From: Bacteriovoracaceae bacterium UBA6144
GTDB taxonomy: Bacteria; Bdellovibrionota; Bacteriovoracia; Bacteriovoracales; Bacteriovoracaceae
Length of the DNA stretch: 26,864 nt
Direction: 5' to 3'
Assembly (NCBI GenBank): GCA_002435705.1
Contig: DIVA01000013.1
Coordinates: forward strand, 7,230-34,093
The notes beneath the pieces are model-generated. The model was not told the DNA's origin. It was given only the letters and a program-made list of their open reading frames with translations, and ran no database searches. The number at the start of each line of letters is the position of its first letter. The stretch's first letter is position 1. The position numbers were made by a program, and so were the translations under genes. Below are positions 1-9,100 of the stretch, piece by piece.

Positions 1-1332
1 AAAGTCGGTGTGGAGCCCATGATCGGAATCCGTGCCAAGCTGGCCACCAAGAGCAGCGGTAAATGGGCCGGCTCTTCGGGTGACTACGCCAAGTTCGGTC
101 TCACGATTCCTGAAGTCCTTCAAGCCACGCGCCTTCTGAAGTCCAAAGGGAAAGAGCACTGTCTTAAACTTTTTCACTATCATATCGGCTCGCAAATCCC
201 CGACATCCGCACCATCAAAGAATCCATCACCGAAGGCGCCCGCATTTTCTGTAAGCTTGTCAAAGAAGGTGCACGCCTTGAATACTTCGACGTCGGCGGT
301 GGCGTGGGCGTGAATTACGATGGCACCGCAAGCATCAACTACACACTGAAAGATTATGTGGAAGATGTGGTTTATATCTTGAAGCAAACCTGTGACCTTG
401 AAGATGTTCCCCATCCCAATATTGTGAGTGAATCTGGGCGTCTTGTGACGGCTCACCATTCATGCGTCGTCACCAACGTATTTGGCACGATTGAAATTGG
501 TAAGAGTGATATGCCCACAGAGAAAACCATGAACGAGCACGTGCTGGTAAGTAACATCCGTGAGCGCTCAGGTGAAATCACTGATAAGAACTACCAAGAC
601 GTTTATGCTGATGCTCTGAAAATTAAAGAAGACACTGAAAGTGCTTTTAAGCTGGGTGTTCTATCACTCGAAGAGCGAGCCAAAGTCGAAACTCTCTTTT
701 GGAAAATATCTCGTCAGGTGGTCGAGTTCTCTAAAAAAGATGAGTACGCTTCGGATGAGATCCTGATGCTGCGTAACCAAATGGCTCAACAGTATCTCTG
801 TAACTTTTCAGTGTTCCAGAGTGCACCCGACACATGGGGAATCGGACAGATTCTTCCCATCCTGCCCATTCATAAACTCAACGAGCGTCCTGAAGTGTTG
901 GCCACAGTGGCCGACATTACCTGTGACTCTGATGGCAAGATTGACTGTTTCCTCTCTCCCGATGGGCCTTCACAGACAGTTCCTCTGCATGCGTTTAAAA
1001 CTGGTGACGAATACTACATCGGTCTCTTCATGACTGGAGCGTATCAGGACATCATGGGTGATATGCATAACTGCTTCGGCCGATTAAATGAAGTCCATGT
1101 GTTCTGTGATGATGATGATCCAACTGATTTTTACATCGAAGAAATTATTCCCGGTAATCGCTCTGAGCAAGTTCTCTCTACCTTGCAATACAATCCTGAA
1201 ACAATGGCGCAAACCATGAAGCAGAATATTGATCAACAGGTAAAGAGGGCCAAGATTCGCCCCAGAGAGGGTGTGATGTTGACTGATTTCTATGAGAATT
1301 GTCTTAAGAGCTATACCTACCTAAAGCGCTGA
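1..1332 (+). CDS. speA: Biosynthetic arginine decarboxylase, 5'-truncated by window edge
   Basis: Arginine decarboxylase converts arginine to agmatine with pyridoxal phosphate, the first step of the agmatine route to putrescine. The reading frame is open from base 1, so about the first 200 residues (E. coli SpeA is about 658) lie outside the window; 443 codons are visible. Recognisable SpeA segments are HYHIGSQ, the glycine-rich FDVGGGVGVNYDG loop, ESGRLVTAHH, the CDSDGKID segment carrying the active-site cysteine of fold-type III decarboxylases, and GAYQDIMGDMHNCFG near the C-terminus. The order and spacing match the long SpeA family rather than the shorter LysA or NspC enzymes. A GTG at 10 is in frame but internal, not a start. 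Nothing visible is damaged. A hairpin follows the stop, and the next plus-strand gene has its own ribosome-binding site. Confidence 0.95.
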   Translation, partial: KVGVEPMIGIRAKLATKSSGKWAGSSGDYAKFGLTIPEVLQATRLLKSKGKEHCLKLFHYHIGSQIPDIRTIKESITEGARIFCKLVKEGARLEYFDVGGGVGVNYDGTASINYTLKDYVEDVVYILKQTCDLEDVPHPNIVSESGRLVTAHHSCVVTNVFGTIEIGKSDMPTEKTMNEHVLVSNIRERSGEITDKNYQDVYADALKIKEDTESAFKLGVLSLEERAKVETLFWKISRQVVEFSKKDEYASDEILMLRNQMAQQYLCNFSVFQSAPDTWGIGQILPILPIHKLNERPEVLATVADITCDSDGKIDCFLSPDGPSQTVPLHAFKTGDEYYIGLFMTGAYQDIMGDMHNCFGRLNEVHVFCDDDDPTDFYIEEIIPGNRSEQVLSTLQYNPETMAQTMKQNIDQQVKRAKIRPREGVMLTDFYENCLKSYTYLKR

Positions 1333-1352
1333 TACCTCAATGCTGGTCCTAA

Positions 1353-1379
1353 AGTGTCCCTGCTTGCAGTGGGGACACT
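1353..1379 (+). terminator. Hairpin after speA, possible terminator
   Basis: AGTGTCCC at 1353-1360 pairs perfectly with GGGACACT at 1372-1379. A second small pairing (CTGC with GCAG, 1360-1363 and 1366-1369) could form inside the loop. It lies 20 bases after the speA stop. No T-run follows, so rho-independent termination is uncertain; it may instead protect the 3' end of the transcript. Confidence 0.45.
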
Positions 1380-1470
1380 CTGCCTCGGCCTTTGCTAAAC
1401 CTTGAATATTTTATGATCTTTTTTGGCATGTATCTTGGATAGATACGATGAGGCGTCCAAGGAGGACCAA

Positions 1471-1614
1471 ATGCAAAAAATATCCCTCATGATTGCTCTT
1501 TTAAGTTTTGTTTCCTGCGCCAGCACTCGTAAGAATTTTGATCGTGTCCAAAGCCGTCAGACTGCTTCTCTCAATCACATCGCTCTTGGCAGCGGAAAAC
1601 TACTTGGCCCCTGA
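1471..1614 (+). CDS. Small predicted lipoprotein, unknown function
   Basis: A 47-residue product. The start chosen is the ATG at 1471, preceded by a strong AAGGAGGA ribosome-binding site at 1459-1466; an in-frame ATG at 1423 adds a charged leader that would spoil the signal peptide. The N-terminus is MQKISLMIALLSFVSCAS, a lysine followed by a hydrophobic stretch and a lipobox-like FVSC, so lipidation at the cysteine is predicted. The mature part is about 32 polar residues with no recognised domain. The last 15 bases overlap the 3' end of the convergent carbonic anhydrase gene. The good ribosome-binding site and signal peptide argue that it is real, but its size leaves doubt. Confidence 0.6.
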   Translation: MQKISLMIALLSFVSCASTRKNFDRVQSRQTASLNHIALGSGKLLGP

Positions 1615-2130
1615 ATCTTCTTGCTGCATTTTGAGATACTGATCTTTATAAGCGAGATAGGCGCGATAATGATTAGCGTAGCCGTGAGCTTCCTCGTCAG
1701 TCAGTGGACGCGTGAGTTTAGCCGGATTGCCCATGATCATGCTTTTTGGGGGAAATTTCTTTCCGGGCGCAACCAGAGAGCCAGCGGCTACGACCGAATT
1801 CTCTCCAATCACGGCCCCATCTAAGACAATCGCTCCCATACCAATCAGACATGAATCTTCAATCGTACAGCCATGCAAAACAACGTTGTGACCAAGGCTG
1901 ACGTTTTTACCAATTTTTAGTGCATTCAGCTCAGTCACATGTAACATGCTGAGGTCTTGAATATTACTGTTCTCACCAATCGTAATAGTGTTCACATCTG
2001 CTCGAACGACCACGTTGTGCCAGAGAGAGACGTGATGCCCTAAGTGAGCTCTCCCAATAAGCTGAACTCCAGGTGCGATGTAAACCTGTTCACCTAAAAT
2101 GGGTTTCCAATTCAGATAGCGCTGTATCAC
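1600..2130 (-). CDS. Gamma-class carbonic anhydrase family protein
   Basis: A left-handed beta-helix protein of the gamma carbonic anhydrase/YrdA/PaaY family, 176 residues. Hexapeptide repeats run through most of the chain. The three expected zinc ligands are visible: H64 in SMLHV, and H81 and H86 in GHNVVLHGC, along with the RADVNTITIGENSNIQD block typical of the family. The C-terminal GNPAKLTRPLTDEE segment closely resembles E. coli YrdA. The start is placed at a GTG (2130) because AAGGAG stands seven bases upstream and the family normally begins just before the first hexapeptide turns. An ATG at 2172 would add 14 residues but has no ribosome-binding site and would overlap the start of the divergent gene. 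Carbonic anhydrase activity is plausible but not certain, since many YrdA-like proteins have no proven activity. Confidence 0.9.
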   Translation of the reverse strand: MIQRYLNWKPILGEQVYIAPGVQLIGRAHLGHHVSLWHNVVVRADVNTITIGENSNIQDLSMLHVTELNALKIGKNVSLGHNVVLHGCTIEDSCLIGMGAIVLDGAVIGENSVVAAGSLVAPGKKFPPKSMIMGNPAKLTRPLTDEEAHGYANHYRAYLAYKDQYLKMQQEDSGAK

Positions 2131-2137
2131 TCTAATT

Positions 2138-2143
2138 CTCCTT
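2138..2143 (-). promoter_or_regulatory. Ribosome-binding site deciding the carbonic anhydrase start
   Basis: Read on the minus strand, AAGGAG lies seven bases before a GTG codon at 2130. It favours that GTG over the upstream ATG at 2172, which has no comparable site. Confidence 0.6.
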
Positions 2144-2170
2144 AGCTCGACAAACTTTTTTAAATATCGC

Positions 2171-2503
2171 ATGCTTTATCTCATGACTCAAGCTCCTCTC
2201 ATCCCCACCGACTGGGGCCTCAACCCTGAGGACCCTCGCTCTAAACAGCTTAATGAACAGCTCTCGGCCCTCGCACGCAGACTGATCCAAAGCTTTGAAG
2301 AAACTCGTGATGATAAAGAAGCACGCAAAACGGTGATCCAGCGCTTTTATCGCAAATACTACACCATGACGCTTTGTAAAAGTTGTATTCAGGCAGGGGT
2401 CAACTCACATCCCGCCCGCGATCGGGTGCTTGATTTCCCTTGGCTTATTCTCAAGGAGGATCGATTTATGTGTCTCAAAATCTGGGAGAAAATCAATAAA
2501 TGA
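2171..2503 (+). CDS. Conserved-looking small protein of unknown function
   Basis: A 110-residue, probably cytoplasmic protein (106 if the ATG at 2183 is used). I do not recognise the family. No signal peptide or membrane segment is seen. The N-terminus is proline-rich (APLIPTDWGLNPEDPRS), followed by an amphipathic, charged helical stretch (LARRLIQSFEETRDDKEARK). The second half carries two cysteines in TLCKSCIQAG and one more near the end (FMCLKIW). Its stop overlaps the start of the Maf gene by ATGA (2500-2503), so the two are probably translated together and may be functionally linked. Neither candidate ATG has an obvious ribosome-binding site, so the exact start is uncertain. Confidence 0.7.
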   Translation: MLYLMTQAPLIPTDWGLNPEDPRSKQLNEQLSALARRLIQSFEETRDDKEARKTVIQRFYRKYYTMTLCKSCIQAGVNSHPARDRVLDFPWLILKEDRFMCLKIWEKINK

Positions 2504-3075
2504 AACTCATCCTCGCCAGCACCTCTCCTTACCGCAAAATTCAGCTTCAGCGTCTTTATGCGGATTTTACCACTGACAGGCCTCAGGTGGATGAGGACGA
2601 CTATAAAGCACAAATAGCAGACCCTGAGCTCTTGGCCCGCCGGCTGGCCCAACTTAAAGCCGAAGACGTCTTCGAGCGCCACCCAGAGGCTTTGGTCATT
2701 GGAGGGGATCAGGTGGCAAGCTTTCAAGGAAAAATTCTAGGGAAACCCCATACCCACCAGAAGGCCATAGAGCAGCTCTTCATCATGCAAGGTCAGATCC
2801 ATCAACTCTTCACGGCCCTTCATCTCAAGGGCCCCAAGATTTCCTTAGACATTCTTGAGGTGACAACACTGACGATGAGAAATCTGACGAGGGCCGAGAT
2901 TGAAACTTATCTCAGAAGAGATCAACCCTATGATTGCGCCGGCTCCTATAAAATTGAAGAAAGTGGCATCAAACTTTTTTCTCATATTATGGGGGATGAC
3001 AAAGAAGCCATCATGGGAGTCCCCTTGATGAAACTACAAACACATCTGCTCGATTTAGGCTTTCCTCTATTTTAG
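2500..3075 (+). CDS. yceF: Maf/YceF family nucleoside triphosphate pyrophosphatase
   Basis: Maf proteins hydrolyse non-canonical or modified nucleoside triphosphates to monophosphate and pyrophosphate. The YceF branch prefers 7-methyl-GTP. The 191-residue chain starts with the Maf signature LILASTSPYRK, has the catalytic-site block VIGGDQV (D70) and GKILGKP, and ends with CAGSYKIEESGIKLF and MGVPLMKL. The CAGS..-.E..GI.LF pattern and overall spacing are those of E. coli YceF rather than of YhdE or Bacillus Maf. Length is normal. Its start overlaps the preceding unknown gene by four bases. Its stop overlaps the convergent SDR-like gene by four bases. Confidence 0.92.
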   Translation: MKLILASTSPYRKIQLQRLYADFTTDRPQVDEDDYKAQIADPELLARRLAQLKAEDVFERHPEALVIGGDQVASFQGKILGKPHTHQKAIEQLFIMQGQIHQLFTALHLKGPKISLDILEVTTLTMRNLTRAEIETYLRRDQPYDCAGSYKIEESGIKLFSHIMGDDKEAIMGVPLMKLQTHLLDLGFPLF

Positions 3076-3740
3076 AGTTTCGCCAGCTCAATGATCTGTT
3101 TATTCTCTCTGATGAATGATCCCTCATCCCCACTAATAGCATCAAGCACCATGGCCTTTGCAATCTGCTCCGCACTGACGGGAGCAGACTTAGGAAGATA
3201 ATTCTGCAAGGGAGATCGTATGGGAGAGAGTACTTTTTGAGCGACTAATTCCATCATCCGAAGCTCTTTTCGTGGGGTCAAAATCAATGAAGGCCTATAC
3301 ACATAGAAAGCCTGAAAAAGATGGTCTTTAAGAACTTTCTCCACTTCTGATTTGACTCTGAGGTAACCATAGTAAGACTGAGGATCCACCCCTTTTGCAG
3401 AGACGAGATAAAAACGTCTCGCTTGGACCTGTTTGGCGACCACGAGCGCCTGATGAGCGACAGAGAGCTCAAGATCTTTAAAAGCTTCTAGGGAACCAGA
3501 TTGCTTCAAGGTGCTGCCAAAACAGTAAAAGAAATCAGTTATGGTCTGATCCAACTCCCACGGTCGAAAAAACTTTTCAAAGGGGTAAGAAATAATTTTT
3601 TTTGACTTGAAGTCTAACTCTTTACGGAGCGGAAGATGAATTTTAGAAAACTTGTCTGAATCGACTAATTGACGCAACAGTTGTTGTCCTACAGCACCAG
3701 TGCCGCCTAGAATGAATGCGTGTCTCTTCGGTGAGGCCAT
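3072..3740 (-). CDS. YraR-like atypical short-chain dehydrogenase/NAD(P)-binding protein
   Basis: A 222-residue Rossmann-fold protein. The N-terminal FILGGTGAVGQQLL holds the glycine-rich dinucleotide-binding loop (residues 12-18). A YxxxK pair is present at Y126 and K130 (YGYLRVK), after a VSAKGVD strand, as in E. coli YraR and the related HTATIP2 group. YRPSLIL then matches the usual post-catalytic strand. The substrate is unknown; in this group many members act as sensors or assembly factors rather than as metabolic enzymes. An AGAGGA ribosome-binding site stands nine bases before the ATG. The gene diverges from the beta-propeller gene with a 40-base gap and converges on the Maf gene with a four-base overlap. 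Confidence 0.85.
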   Translation of the reverse strand: MASPKRHAFILGGTGAVGQQLLRQLVDSDKFSKIHLPLRKELDFKSKKIISYPFEKFFRPWELDQTITDFFYCFGSTLKQSGSLEAFKDLELSVAHQALVVAKQVQARRFYLVSAKGVDPQSYYGYLRVKSEVEKVLKDHLFQAFYVYRPSLILTPRKELRMMELVAQKVLSPIRSPLQNYLPKSAPVSAEQIAKAMVLDAISGDEGSFIRENKQIIELAKL

Positions 3741-3780
3741 GAGCAGATTTCCTCTTCTCTAGTTCAAGTGAGATTCTACG

Positions 3781-4824
3781 ATGTCATGGATGAGATTTTT
3801 AGTCATATGCTTTTTAACTCTTAGTACTACTTATGTCGAAGCTTTCACCCCAAAAGTTGAGAAAGACTATAGGGTAAGTGAATGGGCACGGGTCCCCCAC
3901 CCTTTGCAAATGAAGTTTAGCTCAAATACAAAATCTCTTTATGTCGCCTCTCATGCCAATGGAGGCACTTTGTTTAGGGTTCATAAAGGAAAAACAGAAC
4001 CTTTACTCACTGGACTCAATCTCCCCAGCTCCATCGAGCTTCATCAAGGGGATTTATACATTGCCCAAAAAAACGAGATCAGCGTCGTCAAAAATATTGA
4101 TCAATACCTGACAACGAAAAAGAAGCCGACCCTGCAAACGCTCAAGAGCGAACTTCCGCAGGAATTTCAAAACTCTTTAAAAAGAATTCTCATCCATCAG
4201 GGCTCCCTCTACCTAAGCCTCGGGGCCCCATGTAATGTCTGTACCACCCAAGACCCCATGGGAGCCATCCAAAGGATGAAACTCAATGGGAGTGATGTAA
4301 AGATCGTTGCACGAGGGATTCGGGTCGTAGGGGTGATGAATGTAGAACCAAAAACTAATAATATTTGGTTTAGTGACTTCAACCGAGAAAAACTTGGACC
4401 TAATCTACCCGCCGCAGAGATCAACATCCTGAAAGAAAATGCACACTACGGTTTTCCATATCTGCATGGCAAAGAAGTTAAAGATAATTTTTATTTTAAT
4501 CAAAAGCCTCAGGACCTCAAGATTGAACTCCCCCATCATGAACTTCCCGCTCACTCCCAACCAACGGCCATGAACTTTGGGTCTAAAAAAGACTGCCTCT
4601 ATATTGTGTTGAATGGCTTCAAGCATGAAGGAATATGGAGTGAGCCGAAAGTGATCGAGAGCTGCCTCGAGAAGAAAGGCCGGAAGGATCGAGACATACT
4701 CTCCGGATTTCTGGAAATCAACACTCTCAAGGGGCGCCCTTTTGACATGATTACCATTGGTCCCAAAGAATTTTTGGTCAGTGACGAATTTCTCGGTGTA
4801 ATTTGGAAAGTGGAGCAGAAATGA
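3781..4824 (+). CDS. Secreted sorbosone-dehydrogenase-like beta-propeller (PQQ sugar dehydrogenase superfamily)
   Basis: A 347-residue exported protein with a signal peptide ending near YVEA (residues 1-21). The body resembles soluble PQQ-dependent aldose/sorbosone dehydrogenases: a GAPCNVC segment (C151 and C154), an ARGIR segment (177-181), then WFSDFNREKLGPNLPAAEIN and AHYGFPYLHG, the family's calcium/PQQ-side landmarks. Two family active-site residues appear changed. The histidine of the HxTR-type motif before the GSLYLSLG strand aligns with asparagine or serine, and the asparagine of the RN pair after ARGI is valine (RVVG). Oxidoreductase activity is therefore doubtful. It is followed by the PhoD-like gene with an ATGA overlap, so the two are co-translated. 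The start has only a weak ribosome-binding site; an ATG at 3790 is possible. Confidence 0.8.
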   Translation: MSWMRFLVICFLTLSTTYVEAFTPKVEKDYRVSEWARVPHPLQMKFSSNTKSLYVASHANGGTLFRVHKGKTEPLLTGLNLPSSIELHQGDLYIAQKNEISVVKNIDQYLTTKKKPTLQTLKSELPQEFQNSLKRILIHQGSLYLSLGAPCNVCTTQDPMGAIQRMKLNGSDVKIVARGIRVVGVMNVEPKTNNIWFSDFNREKLGPNLPAAEINILKENAHYGFPYLHGKEVKDNFYFNQKPQDLKIELPHHELPAHSQPTAMNFGSKKDCLYIVLNGFKHEGIWSEPKVIESCLEKKGRKDRDILSGFLEINTLKGRPFDMITIGPKEFLVSDEFLGVIWKVEQK

Positions 4825-6158
4825 AATATCTTTTTATCTTGTGGATCATCGTCTCATGCGCCCATCAGAGTGGATCAAAAAACACATCAAGCCGCCTGAG
4901 CATCCTGCAACTGGTGACCAATGAATCAAGTGTTGAGTTCAATATCCTTTTACCCCGGGGACACAACTATCAATTCAGTGTCATCACTCCTGAAGGAAAA
5001 AAACATCTGGCACTTCAAAGCCAAGTCAGCGAATTTGAAAACTCAGAATGGGTCATCCAGAACATCGCCTTCACCGGTCTCAAGTACTCCCCAGAGGTAT
5101 TTAAGCTGCACGTCGAAGGAGCACTCAAGACAGAAGAGGTGAGAGATTTTAGACTTTTTTCCCAGTCCAAAGAGTCCTTTAAATTTGCCGTCGGTTCTTG
5201 CGCTGACGAGAAACATATAGACCAAGGTGTATACCAGCAAATCGAAGCCCGAAAACCTGAATGGATTTTTCTTATCGGAGATAATCACTACCCAGAAAGA
5301 CTGCCGATCTCGAGTCCAGAGTATCTATGGAAAAGCTTGATCACTGCTCGACAAGATTTTTCTCTCTACCATATGCAAGAACTGATTCCCACCCATGCGA
5401 CTTGGGATGATAACGACTATGGGATGAATAATGGTGATAAAAGTTTTACACATAGAGAAGCCAGTCAACATCTCTTCAAAGTATTTTTTCACCCTCAACT
5501 CTTAGAGGAGAATATTCATAAAGGTCCAGGTATTGCCTCTCGACTGATGCTTCGAGGCATGCACTTTAGCTTTCTTGATAACCGCAGTTTCAGAGATGCT
5601 CCTTCCTCTGAAGGAGAGCACTTCGGGCAAGAGCAGGAAAACTGGTTTTTCGAAGACCTCCAAAAAGAAGCGCTCCCAACTTGGATCATCTCAGGGGATC
5701 AGTTCTTTGGTGGATACCATGAGTTCGAATCCTATGAAGGCCTTCACCCCCAACGCTTTGATCAGTTCATTGGACGGCTCAAAAATATCCAAACGCCTTT
5801 CGTCTTTATCTCTGGAGATCGCCACTTAAGTGAGATCATGCAATTTCCACGGGCAGTCTTGGGTCAATTGAGTTTTGAATTCACCACCTCGCCCATGCAC
5901 GCTAAAACCTACCCGGGCTCCGTCGAGGCCAAGCCCAATCCTTGGAGAGTGGTAGGAGTCGATGGAACTAACAGCATGATGTTCTTTGAAACTCACCTAG
6001 AGGAGCAGAGTTGGAGAATTAAACCTCAGGCAGTTGGCCCCAAGGGAGAAATTCTGTTTGAAAGACAATTGAGTTTAACCACTGAGCGCTTAAAAGACTT
6101 TGAAGCGGATAAACCTAAACAGAGAAGATACCGGCGGGCCCGCTGGCGCCGCCGGTAG
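4821..6158 (+). CDS. PhoD-like metallophosphatase, predicted lipoprotein
   Basis: A 445-residue member of the PhoD/alkaline phosphatase D superfamily, periplasmic or outer-membrane facing. The start is the ATG at 4821, four bases inside the preceding gene and with GGAG just upstream. MKYLFILWIIVSCAHQ gives a lipobox with C13. Phosphatase motifs in order are VGSC (124-127), IGDNHYPE (152-159), WDDNDYG (195-201) and SGDRHLSEI (331-339), matching the metal-binding blocks GSC, GDxxY, DDHD/E and GDxH of the family. Asn198 stands where many relatives have histidine. The chain ends in an arginine-rich tail (434-445, eight Arg in twelve) whose codons form a GC-rich hairpin. Natural substrate unknown; phosphodiesters, phosphomonoesters or phospholipids are all possible. 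Confidence 0.85.
   Translation: MKYLFILWIIVSCAHQSGSKNTSSRLSILQLVTNESSVEFNILLPRGHNYQFSVITPEGKKHLALQSQVSEFENSEWVIQNIAFTGLKYSPEVFKLHVEGALKTEEVRDFRLFSQSKESFKFAVGSCADEKHIDQGVYQQIEARKPEWIFLIGDNHYPERLPISSPEYLWKSLITARQDFSLYHMQELIPTHATWDDNDYGMNNGDKSFTHREASQHLFKVFFHPQLLEENIHKGPGIASRLMLRGMHFSFLDNRSFRDAPSSEGEHFGQEQENWFFEDLQKEALPTWIISGDQFFGGYHEFESYEGLHPQRFDQFIGRLKNIQTPFVFISGDRHLSEIMQFPRAVLGQLSFEFTTSPMHAKTYPGSVEAKPNPWRVVGVDGTNSMMFFETHLEEQSWRIKPQAVGPKGEILFERQLSLTTERLKDFEADKPKQRRYRRARWRRR
6130..6156. terminator. GC-rich hairpin between convergent genes, possible bidirectional terminator
   Basis: ACCGGCGG at 6130-6137 pairs perfectly with CCGCCGGT at 6149-6156, an 8-bp stem with an 11-base loop. It ends two bases before the end of the phosphatase stop codon and nine bases before the end of the minus-strand giant gene. 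Neither side has a clear T-run (AGAATTATTT on the plus side, ATCTTCTCTGTTT on the minus side), so termination is likely but not assured. Confidence 0.5.
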
Positions 6159-6164
6159 AATTAT

Positions 6165-9100
6165 TTACTTAAAGAGCTTTTTGATTTCTTCTTTATCACT
6201 AGCTTCTACTTCTTTGGTCTTCTGAGTCTCACTGGGAAGACCTTTCTTTCTCACTAAGACTCGATCCAGGTTACGGTGATAGGCTTTTGAAATTTGCTTA
6301 AAGAGCGAATCATCTGCTGTGGCCTGAAGTTCCTTGTCGCGAGACTTATTAGCAGAATCCAGCATATCTTTAAGATCATTTTCTCGCATCCCAGTCACCT
6401 TCGAGGCATCAGAGAGTTCTTTAGCCGCATCTGCTTCTGAGCTTGATCCGTATTGACCAAAGCTTGCACTGTAGTCGATGGCACTCGAGCCAGAACTGCC
6501 TGAGGATGATGAGCCTAAGCCTGAAGCTGAACCTCCACCAAATGAACTCTGTGGTGGAGTACTTGCGACAGCACCGTACTTCTGATCAGTTTCACCCTCT
6601 TTTTTACCAACACCTCTACCGGCCGCACCGAGCTGACCCATGGTACCGCCGATGCCTGAGTAGAAGCTATTGTCTTTTGGATTAGCGAGAGCTCCCACCC
6701 TAGAGATCGGTGAATTGGCGGCTGAGAAGAAGCGAGTGGTGGCCCCAATACGGCTTGAGGCGGTGGCACTCTTCTTGGCTTGAGCTTCAAAGTTTTTAAA
6801 CGCACGGTTATCAGCTGCAACACGCTCAGAGTGGCGTTTGGCTGCATTCAACACCTGACGTTGAAAGCCACCAAGATTTTGTGAGTCAGCGCTGCTTCCT
6901 TTCACGGCTGTTCCTGGAAGATCTCCACCAGAAGGCAAACCTTCAAATTCAGCACTCAGTGGGAAACCCAGAGCTCTGAATGATCTGAACACTTCCGAGC
7001 GAACCTCGTTCTTCTTTTTGCTCTTCCCCATCCCCACACCATAGTTACCAGACTTCAACTGATAGTTTGAACGTCTAACAGCAAGGTCATCGGCATAACG
7101 ATTATAAGCATCATCAAGCTCAAGACCTTTCTTGATTGAAAGCGTGGTGAGAAGACGAATATTATGCAAGAGAGTCAGGTAGTAAGACTGCAAATAGGCC
7201 AAGGGGTATCCAATACCGGCGTCACCCGACATGTGTCGCCAGTTGAAGTGCATCTGGTACACATAATCGGCAAAGAGTTCAGCTGTGGCTTCATCCTCGA
7301 AGATATCTCCAAAGCCCTTTGGATTGGGGTGCTTGCCATCGTAATGTTTTGCTCCGCAATCATAAAGGTTCGGGTAGCGGCCATCTGTGCTGTCTTTTGA
7401 ACAGAGGGCATACTTCTTAACAGCTTTTTTATAGTCATCAATCTTTTTCTGGTCGTAGACGAAATTCCCTAAGAACTGACCGTTGTTCTTGTTAATGAAC
7501 TTACCAAGATCAGGGAAAAATCTTAGTTTATCTTCTGGTTTGGGGGCATATGACTTACTTAAGCCCTCAATCCACTTACAGCCTTCTCCAAATCCCTTAT
7601 GCATCTCACTCATCCAGCGAGCATCAGTGTTCTGCTCTCCTTCGTAGAGATCAGGCCACACAGGATCCATCAGCATGCGTGGGGCCATCATTTCGATCCA
7701 TGGCTTATACTCTTCTTGTTTGATGATTTTAGCATCAGGCATTGGACGATAGAAACTCTGTGCGCACATCGTTCCCTTAAAGGGCCCGGAGCATGGGTTT
7801 GGATCCATCCCCCCAAAAGAGATAGCGCGTGCCATGGTCTCGGCACAACTTCTCGTCTCTTTAAAGTTATGAGGGAACTGATTTTCTATGCCAAGTTTAT
7901 TAGAAAAAACTGGCCAGTGAAGAATTCGGTAGAAGGTCTTACACCATCTAAGCTTCAGTGGACCACATGTTCTCTTTTCCACTAAACGTGTTTCAATGAG
8001 AACGGGAGGGAAGTCTTTTGCTAAGCTTCCAATAACAAGAGACGAAGTCTGAAACCCACTCCCTCCGCTTGTGACAATGGCCCCAACCAACAATACACCT
8101 CCAGCAATTCCCAGAATTGCTAAACCTGAAGTTGCTATCGTCATAGCGGTAAAGATGATAAGAGCACCACCGGTGAGGATTACCAGGAGGGCAAGAATAA
8201 GGAAAAGCAGAAACTTCCACGATTTCTTTGTGTACTCTTTAAACTTACTTTCTGAGTGAAAATAACCTCTATACCATTTCGTTTTACTTGTATCTTTCTC
8301 ATAGAATTCAATCACCTTCGAGTTCACTTTCTTATTTTTCATTTCCTGAAGGCGAGTATTCCAATACTTCACCATCCGATCATTGTCTCGACTCGCAATT
8401 GAAATATCTTTCACCACATCTTGAAGTTTTGTTTCTACTTTTTCTGCGTCTAAGAATGTATCGATCTGGTTACACGATCGGATTCGTAACCAACGGACCA
8501 AAACTTCTTCGTGGCTAATACCCGAAGCCCCCCCATCGATCCCGTCAATGTCATCCTTTCCTTTTTCACCTTGGGAATCCATTTTCGTCAAATTCTCCAT
8601 GTACATTTTGACGTAATTTGGAAACTCAAGACCTTCCTGATATTCCTTGGTCGGAGAATCGGCCAACTTCAAAGAATCCTGCATACTCTGGCCGCCAGCA
8701 TCCGGATTTGATGAAGTTCCTAGGACCTTAGCATCGGAGCGACAAATTTTATTCTTTTCAGACCCTGTACACTGACTAAAAAAGAAGGCCTGCTTATCGG
8801 CATCAAATTTTTCTGGGCCGAAGGTGTAGATACATTGGCAGGCCATGATTAAATCGATGTAGCGCGTTTGATCGAGCTGGTGGTTACGGTTATCACGCAA
8901 CTCGGTCATAAGATCTTTGGTACGTTTATAAAGATTATCTTGGTGAAGAGTGAAAGATTGATTGGGCAGGTGCCAGCGGTCCTGGGTCCCTTTACCGGAA
9001 TAACTCACCTCGAATGAACGCAAGAAGAGTTCTGCGTTTCTGGTGAGGTTCGGTGAATCAATCCAGTTGTCTTTAGCCGTATTAAAAGTACAGCTCTTGA

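Noticed and set aside
1402..1436. Possible promoter for the small lipoprotein gene
   Set aside because: TTGAAT and TATCTT are 23 bases apart and the nearer TATGAT has no suitably spaced -35, so no promoter is called.
2389..2727. 112-codon minus-strand open frame
   Set aside because: It spans the junction of the 110-residue gene and yceF in antisense and resembles no protein family.
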